This document shows, piece by piece, positions 1 through 6,160 of a stretch of 7,053 nucleotides of DNA. The position numbers were made by a program, and so were the translations under genes. Numbering within the stretch: position 1 is the stretch's first letter; every line of letters starts with the position of its first letter. Below the pieces are notes generated by a model. It was not told the origin of the DNA, searched no databases, and worked only from the letters and a program-made list of their open reading frames with translations. Origin of the DNA: Myxococcota bacterium (GTDB lineage Bacteria; Myxococcota; Polyangia; GCA-2747355; JAKLHH01); the NCBI GenBank assembly GCA_022710245.1, contig JAKLHH010000390.1, forward strand, positions 1 through 7,053, in the 5' to 3' direction.

Positions 1-1688
1 CCTTCCTGATGGTGCGCACGCCCTACAGCTGCGGCCCCTATGGCGTGGACCGCGACGGCGTGCGCCGCCTGGCGCCCAGCGAAGCCTTCCTCAAGGCCGG
101 CTACATCTTCGTCTGCCAGGACGTGCGCGGCCGCTACATGTCCGGCGGCGACTTCGTCAACATGCGGCCCACCCTGGGCCCGCGGCACGGACCGCGCGAG
201 ATCGACGAGAGCACCGACGCGTGGGACACCATCGACTGGCTGGTCAAGCACGTCCGCGGCTCGAGCGGCCGGGTCGGGATCGCCGGCATCTCCTATCCAG
301 GCTTCTACGCGGCCGCCGCGCTGATCGGCGCGCACCCGGCGCTGAAGGCCGCCTCGCCCCAGGCGCCGATCTCCGACTGGTTCGCCGGCGATGACTTCCA
401 CGCGAACGGCGCCTTCTTCCTCGCCCCCTCCTTCCACTTCCTCTCCTTCTTCGGCCAGAAGCGCCCGGAGCCGACCCGGAAGCGGGCTCAGCCGCTCGGC
501 TTCGAGACCGGCGAGGACTACGAGTTCTTCCTCTCCATGGGTCCGCTCGCCAACGCCGACACCCGCTACCTGAAGGGACAGATCGCCTTCTGGAAGGACC
601 TCATGCGGCACGGGACCTACGACACCTACTGGCAGTCGCGCGACCTCTCGCGCCACCTGCAGAAGGTGCGCCCGGCCGTGCTCACCGTCGGCGGCTGGTT
701 CGACGCGGAGGACCTCTTCGGCACGCTGCGGATCCACCGCGCCATCGAGCGGTCGCGGCCGGCCGCGCCGAACCTGCTCGTCATGGGCCCCTGGTTCCAC
801 GGCGGCTGGTCGCGCTCGACCGGCGACGCGCTCGGCCCCGTGCCGTTCCACGCGCGCACCTCGAGCTACTTCGCCGAGCGAGTGGAGCTCGCCTTCTTCG
901 AGCACCACCTGCGCGGCAAGCCGAAGCCAAAGCTCGCCAGGGCGACCGTCTTCGAGACCGGCACCAACGTCTGGCGCAGCCACGAGGCGTGGCCGCCGCG
1001 CGGCGCCCAGCAGCGCCGGCTGTGCCTCGCGCCGGGCGGCGCGCTCCGCTTCGCCGCGCCCGCCGAGGCGAGCGGCTTCGACGAGTACCTGAGCGATCCG
1101 GCCAAGCCAGTGCCGGTGATCAGCGCGCCGCGGCCGGAGCTGCCCCGCGAGCGCGCCTACATGGTCGAGGACCAGCGCTTCGCCGCCCGGCGCCCCGACG
1201 TGCTCGTCTACCAGAGCGAGCCCCTCGAGGAGGACCTCACGCTGGCGGGCCCGATCGAGCCGCGGCTCTTCGTCTCCACCAGCGGCACCGACTCGGACTG
1301 GGTGGTCAAGCTGATCGACGTCTACCCGGCGGACTTCCCCGACCCGCAGCCGAACCCGCAGCGGCTGCACATGGGCGGCTACCAGCAGCTCGTCCGCGGC
1401 TGGCCGATGCGCGGCAAGTTCCGCAGCAGCCTCGAGCGGCCGGAGCCCTTCGTGCCGTGGCGGGTGACGCCCGTGGCGTTCACGATGCCCGACATCTACC
1501 ACACGTTCCGGCGCGGGCACCGGGTCATGGTGCAGGTGCAGAGCTCGTGGTTCCCGCTGGTCGACCGCAACCCGCAGCGCTTCGTGGACATCTACAGCGC
1601 GCGCGCGAGCGACTTTCAGAAGGCGGTGCAGCGCGTACACCGCTCCTCGCGCTACCCGAGCTGCCTCGGAGTCACGGTCGTCCCCTGA
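1..1688 (+). CDS. CocE/NonD-family alpha/beta hydrolase (5' partial)
   Basis: Serine hydrolase of the CocE / X-Pro dipeptidyl-peptidase / alpha-amino ester hydrolase superfamily. The frame is open to the left edge (first full codon at 3), and family members carry several dozen more N-terminal residues, so the true start and any signal peptide lie outside. Numbering from the Met at 9: family sequence QDVRGRY at 37-43; nucleophile elbow GISYPG with Ser95 (codon 291-293); probable acid Asp232 in GGWFD; probable base His264 in GPWFHGGW. The Ser-to-Asp and Asp-to-His spacings (137 and 32) suit alpha-amino ester hydrolases better than cocaine esterase. From about 315 to the end there is a jelly-roll like PepX_C, with NVW...WPP before it and DWVVKLIDVYP and GHRVMVQVQSSWFP within it. 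The triad looks intact, so the enzyme is probably active on an ester or acyl-amide, but the substrate cannot be read from sequence. Membership of an operon with the next gene is doubtful because a promoter-like sequence lies between them. Confidence 0.93.
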   Translation, partial: FLMVRTPYSCGPYGVDRDGVRRLAPSEAFLKAGYIFVCQDVRGRYMSGGDFVNMRPTLGPRHGPREIDESTDAWDTIDWLVKHVRGSSGRVGIAGISYPGFYAAAALIGAHPALKAASPQAPISDWFAGDDFHANGAFFLAPSFHFLSFFGQKRPEPTRKRAQPLGFETGEDYEFFLSMGPLANADTRYLKGQIAFWKDLMRHGTYDTYWQSRDLSRHLQKVRPAVLTVGGWFDAEDLFGTLRIHRAIERSRPAAPNLLVMGPWFHGGWSRSTGDALGPVPFHARTSSYFAERVELAFFEHHLRGKPKPKLARATVFETGTNVWRSHEAWPPRGAQQRRLCLAPGGALRFAAPAEASGFDEYLSDPAKPVPVISAPRPELPRERAYMVEDQRFAARRPDVLVYQSEPLEEDLTLAGPIEPRLFVSTSGTDSDWVVKLIDVYPADFPDPQPNPQRLHMGGYQQLVRGWPMRGKFRSSLERPEPFVPWRVTPVAFTMPDIYHTFRRGHRVMVQVQSSWFPLVDRNPQRFVDIYSARASDFQKAVQRVHRSSRYPSCLGVTVVP

Positions 1689-1693
1689 GGCGC

Positions 1694-1723
1694 TTGCCCC
1701 GGCCGGCACGACGAGACTAAGCT
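1694..1723 (+). promoter_or_regulatory. Putative sigma-70-type promoter, possibly giving a leaderless mRNA
   Basis: TTGCCC at 1694-1699 resembles a -35 box (TTG plus C at position 5). An 18-bp spacer separates it from TAAGCT at 1718-1723, which keeps the three most conserved -10 bases (T1, A2, T6). Only 6 nt separate this box from the ATG at 1730, so a normal start site would fall on or next to the A of the ATG. No Shine-Dalgarno-like sequence precedes that ATG. This is a by-eye match in a GC-rich background, so the start site is inferred. Confidence 0.4.
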
Positions 1724-1729
1724 GGATCC

Positions 1730-3094
1730 ATGCTCTCGAGGTCAGGTGCCTGGGGGTCGTGCGTCACGACAGCGGCGATCTCGTGTCTCCTGCTGGGGAC
1801 GCCAGCAGCCGCGGCTCCCTCGCTCACCAGCAAGCCCGCGCCGGTCGCGCTCACCGGCGAGGCGACTCCGATCGAGCTCGAGGTGCGCGGCTTGATCGGC
1901 TCCGGCGCGGCGCACGCGGCGGTGAACGTCGGCTCGGTCGCCGAGGTCCGCGAGGAGAGCGGCGTCGTGCGCGTGCGCTACCTCCTCCCGGAGCCACGCT
2001 ACCCGCAGCTCCTCTGCCTGCTCCTCTGGCGAGGCAGCGGGGAGACCGTCGCGCTCCGCCTCCCCATGCTCGGCAGCACCGTGGTCCCGGTGAAGACACG
2101 CGCCAACTCGGTCATCACCGTCGCCGTGGGCGGTCGCCTCTTCGGTCCGCACGAGACCGGCCGCTTCGGCCGCCGCAAGGTCCGCCTGCTGGTGCCCCCG
2201 GGCGTCGAGGAGGCGCGGGTCAAGGTGAAGGACCGGGTGGGCCTGGAGAGCGAGAAGAAGATCCCCATCAAGCATCCCGCCTACAACCTCCTCGCGCTGG
2301 CAGCGACGGGCGCGGGCGAGCTCGCCGTGGCCAGCGCCGATCCGCGCAAGGGCACGCCCGAGCTCGAGCTCGGCGGCGCGCGGCTGGCGCTGACCTCCGT
2401 CGCGCCTGGACTCTGGACGGCGCGCACGGCGGCGAGGGGGAGGCAGCTGGCGCGAGCCCGGCTCCCGGGTCAGACGGCCTCGGTCCGGGAGAGCGAGGTC
2501 GAGCTCGGTCGCCCGGCGGTCGCCCCCGTCGCGGAGAAGACCCCCAACGTAGACGCAGGGCAGCTGCGGGCGGCCGCCCCTCCGCCCCGCCGCGAGCGGC
2601 GCCTGGAGGCGGTCCTCGGCGTCGGGGTCGGCTTCCTGCACAACACCGGCGCGCTGGTCTCGCCGCGCTTCAGCCTCAGCGCCGGCCTCGACGTGCGCCT
2701 GCCCGTGGGCTGGCTCGGGCTCCGCGCCCTCGCCGGTGTCAGCTGGGCGAGCCACAACGAGACGCTCCCGCTCGGCGATGCGTCGAGCTCCGTGCTGCTG
2801 ATCCCGCTCGGCGGCGAGCTCACGTACCGCATCCCTACCCGAGTGCTCACGCCCTACGTGGCCGCCGGCTGCGTGGCGCAGCTCGTCCGCACCGTGAACC
2901 GGCTCGCCGCCGACGAGCGAGTTCGCCACGACGTGGCCGTGGGCGCCCTCGGCGTCGGTGGCGCCGAGCGGCAGGTGGGACCCGGCTGGATCTACCTCGA
3001 GGCCGGCTATCAGTGGAGCCGAGTGGAGAACGTGGATGTCAAGCTGCTCGCCGGTGGAGTGGTGCTGGAGGCGGGCTATCGCTTCCGCCTCTAG
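1730..3094 (+). CDS. Exported protein: Ig-like N-terminal region plus outer-membrane beta-barrel-like domain
   Basis: 454-residue protein of unknown function, predicted to reach the outer membrane. Residues 1 to about 29 form a Sec signal peptide (Arg4, hydrophobic VTTAAISCLLLG, cleavage near AAAA). Residues about 31-255 are beta-rich and look like tandem Ig-like modules. One holds the stretch VPVKTRANSVITVAVGGRLFGP (written here as positions 119-140), followed by VPPGVEEARVKVKD; this resembles a module I associate with myxobacterial envelope proteins, an impression from memory rather than a search. An Ala/Pro/Arg spacer (261-290) leads to about 165 residues of alternating hydrophobic/polar strands rich in Gly and aromatics, ending in EAGYRFRL, typical of an 8-stranded OmpW/OmpA-like barrel. 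ATG 1730 is chosen because it gives the signal peptide; no good ribosome-binding site precedes it. The lipoprotein gene starts 4 bp after its stop, so the two are probably co-transcribed. Family assignment stays open: it could be a porin-like, adhesin-like or structural barrel. Confidence 0.8.
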   Translation: MLSRSGAWGSCVTTAAISCLLLGTPAAAAPSLTSKPAPVALTGEATPIELEVRGLIGSGAAHAAVNVGSVAEVREESGVVRVRYLLPEPRYPQLLCLLLWRGSGETVALRLPMLGSTVVPVKTRANSVITVAVGGRLFGPHETGRFGRRKVRLLVPPGVEEARVKVKDRVGLESEKKIPIKHPAYNLLALAATGAGELAVASADPRKGTPELELGGARLALTSVAPGLWTARTAARGRQLARARLPGQTASVRESEVELGRPAVAPVAEKTPNVDAGQLRAAAPPPRRERRLEAVLGVGVGFLHNTGALVSPRFSLSAGLDVRLPVGWLGLRALAGVSWASHNETLPLGDASSSVLLIPLGGELTYRIPTRVLTPYVAAGCVAQLVRTVNRLAADERVRHDVAVGALGVGGAERQVGPGWIYLEAGYQWSRVENVDVKLLAGGVVLEAGYRFRL

Positions 3095-3098
3095 GCGG

Positions 3099-4448
3099 GT
3101 GCGCGCCGGCCTGGCGATCGCGCTCGCGATCCTCCTCGCCGGCCTTGCCGGCTGCAGCGAGAAGCTGCCCGCCGCGCCGGCGCCCACCTCGCTGGTCCCT
3201 GACCGCGGGCCGCCGGACCGCAGCACCGCGGTGAAGATCGTCGGCGCCGGGTTCCAGCCGATCCTGCAGGCCAGCTACGACGACCCCGACCGCCTCAAGG
3301 TGAACGCCGGCTTCAGCGCCCGCCTCGGGAGCCAGGCGCTCGCCGAGCTCGTCTGGGTGAGCGCGAGCGAGCTCCACGCCACGGTCCCGGCTGGCCTCGC
3401 GCGCGGGGTCTACGACCTCGAGGTGACCGACCCGCGCGGCCGCAGCGGGGGCCTGCCGAAGGCCTTCACGATCACCGGCGCCGGCGACGCTGGCAGCGAC
3501 GGCGGGGGCGACGGTCCGCGCAGCGATGGCCCTCGCGGCGACGGCCCGAAGGGCGACGCGCCGAGGACCGACGCCCCCAGGGGCGATCTGAAGAAGGACG
3601 CCCCCAAGAAGCCCGACCTCCCCAGGGCGGATCTGCCGACCCACGATCTGCCGAAGCCCGACCTCTTCGTCCTGCCAGGCGTCTGGGTCACCGCCCCGGC
3701 CGGCACCTTCACCATGGGCTCCCCGAGCAGCGAGGCCTGCAACAGCCCCGGGGAGACCCAGCACCAGGTCACCCTCACGCACGCCGTCGAGCTGTCGGCG
3801 ACCGAGGTGACCCAGGCGCAGTTCCAGCTCATCCTGGGCTACAGCCCCGCCAGCCATGCGGGCTGCGCGACCTGCCCCGTCGACGACGTCAGCTGGCACG
3901 AGGCGGTCGCCTACTGCAACGCCCTCTCGACGAAGAAGGGGCTCGCGGCCTGCTACAGCTGCAGCGGCAGCGGGGCGGCGGTGCTCTGCGGCGAGGCGGC
4001 CTCCTACGCCGCTGGCCAGATCTACAGCTGCCCCGGCTACCGGCTCCCCACCGAGGCCGAGTGGGAGTACGCCTACCGCGCCAAGACCACGACCGCGCTC
4101 TACAGCGGCGACCTCACCTCGAGCTGCAGCGGCACGGATCCCGTCGCGGACCAGATCGCCTGGTACTCGGGCAGCTCGAGCCAGCCCGTCGCCGGCAAGA
4201 CGGCGAACGCCTGGGGCCTCTTCGACATGGCCGGCAACGTCTGGGAGTGGGTGCACGACCTCTCGGTGAACAACCTCGGCTCCGCCGCGGTGACCGATCC
4301 CTGGGGCGCCGCGAACGGCACCGGCCGCGTCTACCGCGGGGGCTCCTGGTTCTACGGACCAAAGTATCTGCGCGCGGCCTACCGCGCCTCGCTCTCAGCG
4401 ACGGGCCGCTCGAACGACCTCGGCTTCCGCTGCGCGCGCACGAAGTAG
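3099..4448 (+). CDS. Lipoprotein with IPT/TIG domain, repetitive linker and FGE/SUMF1-fold domain
   Basis: 449 residues from GTG 3099. This start places a lipoprotein signal (MRAGLAIALAILLAGLAGC, lipobox LAGC, Cys19) at the N-terminus. Ser at +2 favours outer-membrane sorting under the Escherichia coli rule. An ATG at 2958 would overlap the barrel gene by 137 bp and bury the signal. Residues 29-126 look like an IPT/TIG Ig-like domain. Residues 131-190 are an Asp/Pro/Lys/Arg linker with five-residue period. Residues 193-449 are an FGE-sulfatase (SUMF1/EgtB/PvdO) domain: GTFTMGS (202-208), EVTQAQF (236-242), PVDDVSWHEA, YRLPTEAEWEY (314-324), WGLFDMAGNVWEW (372-384), RVYRGGSW (410-417) and GFRCAR (442-447). 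The positions of the two catalytic FGE cysteines hold Tyr419 and Leu424, so formylglycine synthesis is unlikely. Ten other cysteines in this domain could form disulfides outside the cell. It starts 4 bp after the barrel gene with a weak AGGCGG before the GTG, suggesting translational coupling. The role is probably binding or structure at the surface (inference). Confidence 0.9.
   Translation: MRAGLAIALAILLAGLAGCSEKLPAAPAPTSLVPDRGPPDRSTAVKIVGAGFQPILQASYDDPDRLKVNAGFSARLGSQALAELVWVSASELHATVPAGLARGVYDLEVTDPRGRSGGLPKAFTITGAGDAGSDGGGDGPRSDGPRGDGPKGDAPRTDAPRGDLKKDAPKKPDLPRADLPTHDLPKPDLFVLPGVWVTAPAGTFTMGSPSSEACNSPGETQHQVTLTHAVELSATEVTQAQFQLILGYSPASHAGCATCPVDDVSWHEAVAYCNALSTKKGLAACYSCSGSGAAVLCGEAASYAAGQIYSCPGYRLPTEAEWEYAYRAKTTTALYSGDLTSSCSGTDPVADQIAWYSGSSSQPVAGKTANAWGLFDMAGNVWEWVHDLSVNNLGSAAVTDPWGAANGTGRVYRGGSWFYGPKYLRAAYRASLSATGRSNDLGFRCARTK
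3510..3662 (+). repeat. 15-bp-periodic linker-coding repeat (DxPxx units)
   Basis: Within the lipoprotein gene, residues 138-188 are a run of about ten units of roughly five residues, each opening with Asp: DGPRS, DGPRG, DGPKG, DAPRT, DAPRG, DLKK, DAPKKP, DLPRA, DLPTH, DLPKP. At DNA level this is a degenerate 15-bp period (one 12-bp and one 18-bp variant). The class shifts from DGP through DAP to DLP along the run. The product should be an extended, highly charged but nearly balanced spacer between the membrane-proximal IPT/TIG domain and the C-terminal FGE-fold domain. Confidence 0.85.
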
Positions 4449-4477
4449 CGGGCTACATCGAAGTAGCGGGCTACATC
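4442..4477. repeat. Perfect tandem duplication of an 18-bp near-palindrome at convergent gene ends
   Basis: GAAGTAGCGGGCTACATC occurs at 4442-4459 and again, identically, at 4460-4477. Each unit holds the inverted repeat GTAGC-GG-GCTAC, and 14 of its 18 positions are symmetric. Copy 1 contains the plus-strand lipoprotein stop (TAG 4446-4448); copy 2 contains the minus-strand leucine-rich-repeat stop (TAG read from 4473 to 4471). The element could fold in either transcript, either as short hairpins or as one longer stem pairing copy 1 with copy 2. No T-tract follows on either strand, so it is not a classical intrinsic terminator. Confidence 0.9.
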
Positions 4478-5610
4478 AGCTTCTCGCCCTCGTCGGCCCG
4501 CCGCGCGAGCTCGGCGTAGAACTCCTCCTCGCGCTCGGCGCGCTCCTCCTGCTCCTTCAGCCAGGGCCTGACCGAGTCCGGCACCCGGTCGAGCGGATTG
4601 CCGTCGAGCTGCAGCTCGCGCAGCTGGAGCCGGGTGATCGACTCGGGCAGACTGCGGAGCTGGTTGCCGCGCACGTCGAGCCGGCGCAGGCTGCGCAGCT
4701 CGCCGATGGAGACGGGCAGCGCGGTGAGCTGGTTCTCCTGCAGCGCGAGCTCCTCCAGCCGGGCGAGCCCACCGAGCGACCCGGGCAGCCGCCGCAGCCG
4801 GTTCTTCGCCAGCCAGAGCACGCGCAGCTGCCGGAGCCCCCCGAGCGACTCCGGGAGCTCCTGCAGCTGGTTCTGGCCCGCCTCGAGCTGCTCGAGGTGG
4901 GCCAGCGCGCCGAGGCTCGGCGGCAGCGCGGCGAGCTGGTTGCCGAAGAGCCCGAGGCGGCGGAGCGACGCGAGCTCGCCGAGCCGCGCCGGCAGCGCGG
5001 TCAGCCGGTTGCCCCCGAGGAGCAGGAGCTCGAGCGCGCGGAGCCCGCAGAGCTCCTCGGGGAGGCGCGCGAGCTGGTTGCCGGCGAGGTCGAGCTCGCG
5101 CAGCGCGATCAGGCCACCGAGCGCCGCCGGCACCTCGCGCAGGCGGTTGCTGCCGAGGTCGAGCCGCTCGAGCGCGCCCAGCCGCGCCACCTCGGGCGGC
5201 AGCTCCTCGAGCTGGTTGACGGGGAGCAGGAGGACGCGGAGCCGCGCGAGCGCGCCGATGGCCGCCGGCAGCCGCGTCAGGGAGTGCTGGGGCAGGCTGA
5301 GCTCCTCGAGCCAGGCGAGCCCCGCGATGGCCTCCGGCAGGTTCCGCAGCGGCGCGCCGGTCACCGTCACCCCGCGCACGTGTCCGTTCTCCTCGCGCGC
5401 GATCACCGGGCCGCCGGACCGCTCGCGCAGCCCGGCCAGCGCGTCCGCCTCGCCGGGCGCCGCCGCGGCTCCGCCCTGCAGCGCGGCGAGCCGCGTGCCC
5501 TGCTCGCGGGTCAGGGCCCGGAGCTCCTCGAGCTCCGCCTGCGCGCGGGCGAGCGCTCCCTCGAGGGCGGCGATCCGCGCGAGCGCGGCCTGCAGCTCTG
5601 GCGTGCTCAT
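4471..5610 (-). CDS. Coiled-coil plus leucine-rich-repeat protein
   Basis: 379 residues from ATG 5610, chosen because AGGAGG ends 5 nt upstream; the GTG at 5616 overlaps that ribosome-binding site. No signal peptide or membrane segment is visible, so it is probably cytoplasmic. Residues 1 to about 48 form a heptad-like coiled coil rich in Leu, Ala and Glu. About 78-352 are 11-12 leucine-rich repeats on a strict 23-residue period (LxxLxLxxNxLxxLPxxLGxL), like bacterial LRR proteins and plant Ras-group LRRs. The first copies are degenerate (Gln-His replaces the Asn position in LPQHSL), and one late copy is a residue short. The C-terminal 28 residues are a charged helix (KEQEERAEREEE...). No kinase, GTPase or NEL ubiquitin-ligase domain is attached, so a scaffold or protein-binding role is most likely (inference). 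It follows the small lipoprotein gene by 13 bp, which suggests one operon, and converges tail-to-tail with the FGE-fold lipoprotein gene. The partner is unknown. Confidence 0.93.
   Translation of the reverse strand: MSTPELQAALARIAALEGALARAQAELEELRALTREQGTRLAALQGGAAAAPGEADALAGLRERSGGPVIAREENGHVRGVTVTGAPLRNLPEAIAGLAWLEELSLPQHSLTRLPAAIGALARLRVLLLPVNQLEELPPEVARLGALERLDLGSNRLREVPAALGGLIALRELDLAGNQLARLPEELCGLRALELLLLGGNRLTALPARLGELASLRRLGLFGNQLAALPPSLGALAHLEQLEAGQNQLQELPESLGGLRQLRVLWLAKNRLRRLPGSLGGLARLEELALQENQLTALPVSIGELRSLRRLDVRGNQLRSLPESITRLQLRELQLDGNPLDRVPDSVRPWLKEQEERAEREEEFYAELARRADEGEKLM
4555..5379 (-). repeat. 69-bp periodic leucine-rich-repeat coding array
   Basis: Tandem 69-bp units encode the 23-residue leucine-rich repeats. 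The first Leu of successive units falls every 69 bp from about 5310 downward (for example 5310, 5241, 5172, 5103, 5034, 4965, 4896, 4827, 4758, 4689), and the next unit is 66 bp on. The recurring DNA word is the minus-strand form of GAGCTGGTTG (coding CAACCAGCTC, Asn-Gln-Leu). The units have diverged between the conserved Leu, Asn and Pro positions. Confidence 0.85.
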
Positions 5611-5615
5611 GCTCA

Positions 5616-5621
5616 CCTCCT
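5616..5621 (-). promoter_or_regulatory. Strong Shine-Dalgarno site for the LRR gene
   Basis: On the minus strand, AGGAGG is followed by TGAGC and then ATG at 5610, an ideal 5-nt spacing. It decides the start: the in-frame GTG at 5616-5614 overlaps this site and has no better one of its own. It sits in the 13-bp gap after the upstream lipoprotein stop, so the LRR protein can be translated independently from a shared mRNA. Confidence 0.85.
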
Positions 5622-5623
5622 GC

Positions 5624-6154
5624 TCAGCGACGGAGGGCCGAGAGCAGACAGCGCGTGCGGCCCGTGGGCGCCAGCAGCACGCGCGCGCGATCGGTGCACT
5701 CGGCGGACTCGTAGCTCCCGCTCAGCTTGCCGCTCCCCGCCTCGAGCAGGAGCGAGTAGCTCTCCACCTTGCAGAAGCGCCAGCCGGGCCGCGGGTCCTC
5801 GGCGACGATCCGCTCGTCGCGCAGGCTGAGCGAGCTCCCCCGCAGGCTCCCGCTGACCTCGCGCACGCTGGTCCCGCTGCGCCGGCTCTCCCAGCGCAGG
5901 CTGCCGGTCAGGCGCGCGCCCTCGCGGCAGAGGTAGAGGTGCGTGGTGACTCCGGGGTCGTTGCCGAAGACCAGGCCGCGCCAGCAGCGGCAGGCGCCCT
6001 CGCGCGCGGGCCAGGCCGCGCTGTCCTCGAAGGTGGCCGCCGCCGGTGCGGCGGCGCGTGGGGGCGGCGCGGGCGGAGGCCGGGGCGCTGACGCCCCCAC
6101 GCAGGCGGCGAGCAGGAGCATCGCCAGCAGGCCTGGCGAGGAGCAGCGCAACAT
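5624..6154 (-). CDS. Small cysteine-containing lipoprotein of unknown function
   Basis: 176 residues that I do not recognise as a named family. The N-terminus MLRCSSPGLLAMLLLAAC is a lipoprotein signal with lipobox LAAC (Cys18). Val at +2 gives no inner-membrane retention signal by the E. coli Asp+2 rule. A Pro/Ala linker (about 20-41) leads to a compact domain of about 130 residues with short beta-strand-like runs (RLTGSLRWES, EVSGSLRGSSLSL, SYSLLLEAGSGKLSGSYES), which suggests a small beta-sandwich or lipocalin-like fold. Six cysteines remain after the lipidated one (55, 57, 76, 128, 153, 169), enough for three disulfides outside the cytoplasm. The ATG at 6154 has no ribosome-binding site but sits 6 nt after TATAAT, so the message may be leaderless. 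The stop overlaps the spacer before the LRR gene, making this the likely first gene of a two-gene operon. Lipoprotein status is well supported; function is not. Confidence 0.82.
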   Translation of the reverse strand: MLRCSSPGLLAMLLLAACVGASAPRPPPAPPPRAAAPAAATFEDSAAWPAREGACRCWRGLVFGNDPGVTTHLYLCREGARLTGSLRWESRRSGTSVREVSGSLRGSSLSLRDERIVAEDPRPGWRFCKVESYSLLLEAGSGKLSGSYESAECTDRARVLLAPTGRTRCLLSALRR

Positions 6155-6160
6155 ACGGTC

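Noticed and set aside
1689..1729. Terminator after the hydrolase gene
   Set aside because: Only a short GCCGGC palindrome is present, with no adequate stem and no T-tract; promoter-like boxes explain the spacing better.
2958..3098. ATG 2958 as start of the FGE-fold lipoprotein
   Set aside because: It would overlap the barrel gene by 137 bp and bury a clean lipoprotein signal peptide; GTG 3099 gives a proper N-terminus.
1742..3226. Minus-strand and alternative plus-strand open frames of about 490 codons over the barrel gene
   Set aside because: Both are Arg/Ala/Gly-rich with no signal or domain, as expected from out-of-frame reading of GC-rich DNA; the frame starting at 1730 gives a signal peptide and barrel pattern.
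4555..5379. Direct repeats as a CRISPR-like or mobile repeat array
   Set aside because: The 69-bp period is in frame and codes for canonical leucine-rich repeats; there are no spacers between identical repeats.
4471..5610. LRR protein as an IpaH-type secreted ubiquitin ligase
   Set aside because: There is no NEL domain after the repeats; the C-terminus is only a short charged helix.
5614..5616. GTG 5616 as start of the LRR protein
   Set aside because: It overlaps the AGGAGG that serves the ATG at 5610.
6036..6055. Perfect 8-bp GC hairpin with 4-nt loop
   Set aside because: It lies within the Ala/Pro linker codons of the small lipoprotein, has no T-tract, and is explained by GCC/GGC codon runs.
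4598..6091. Long plus-strand open frame opposite the LRR and lipoprotein genes
   Set aside because: Its translation is low-complexity Ser/Arg/Ala with no domain, and it is the antisense image of a GC-rich LRR array. The minus-strand reading has clear repeats, a strong ribosome-binding site and a lipobox.
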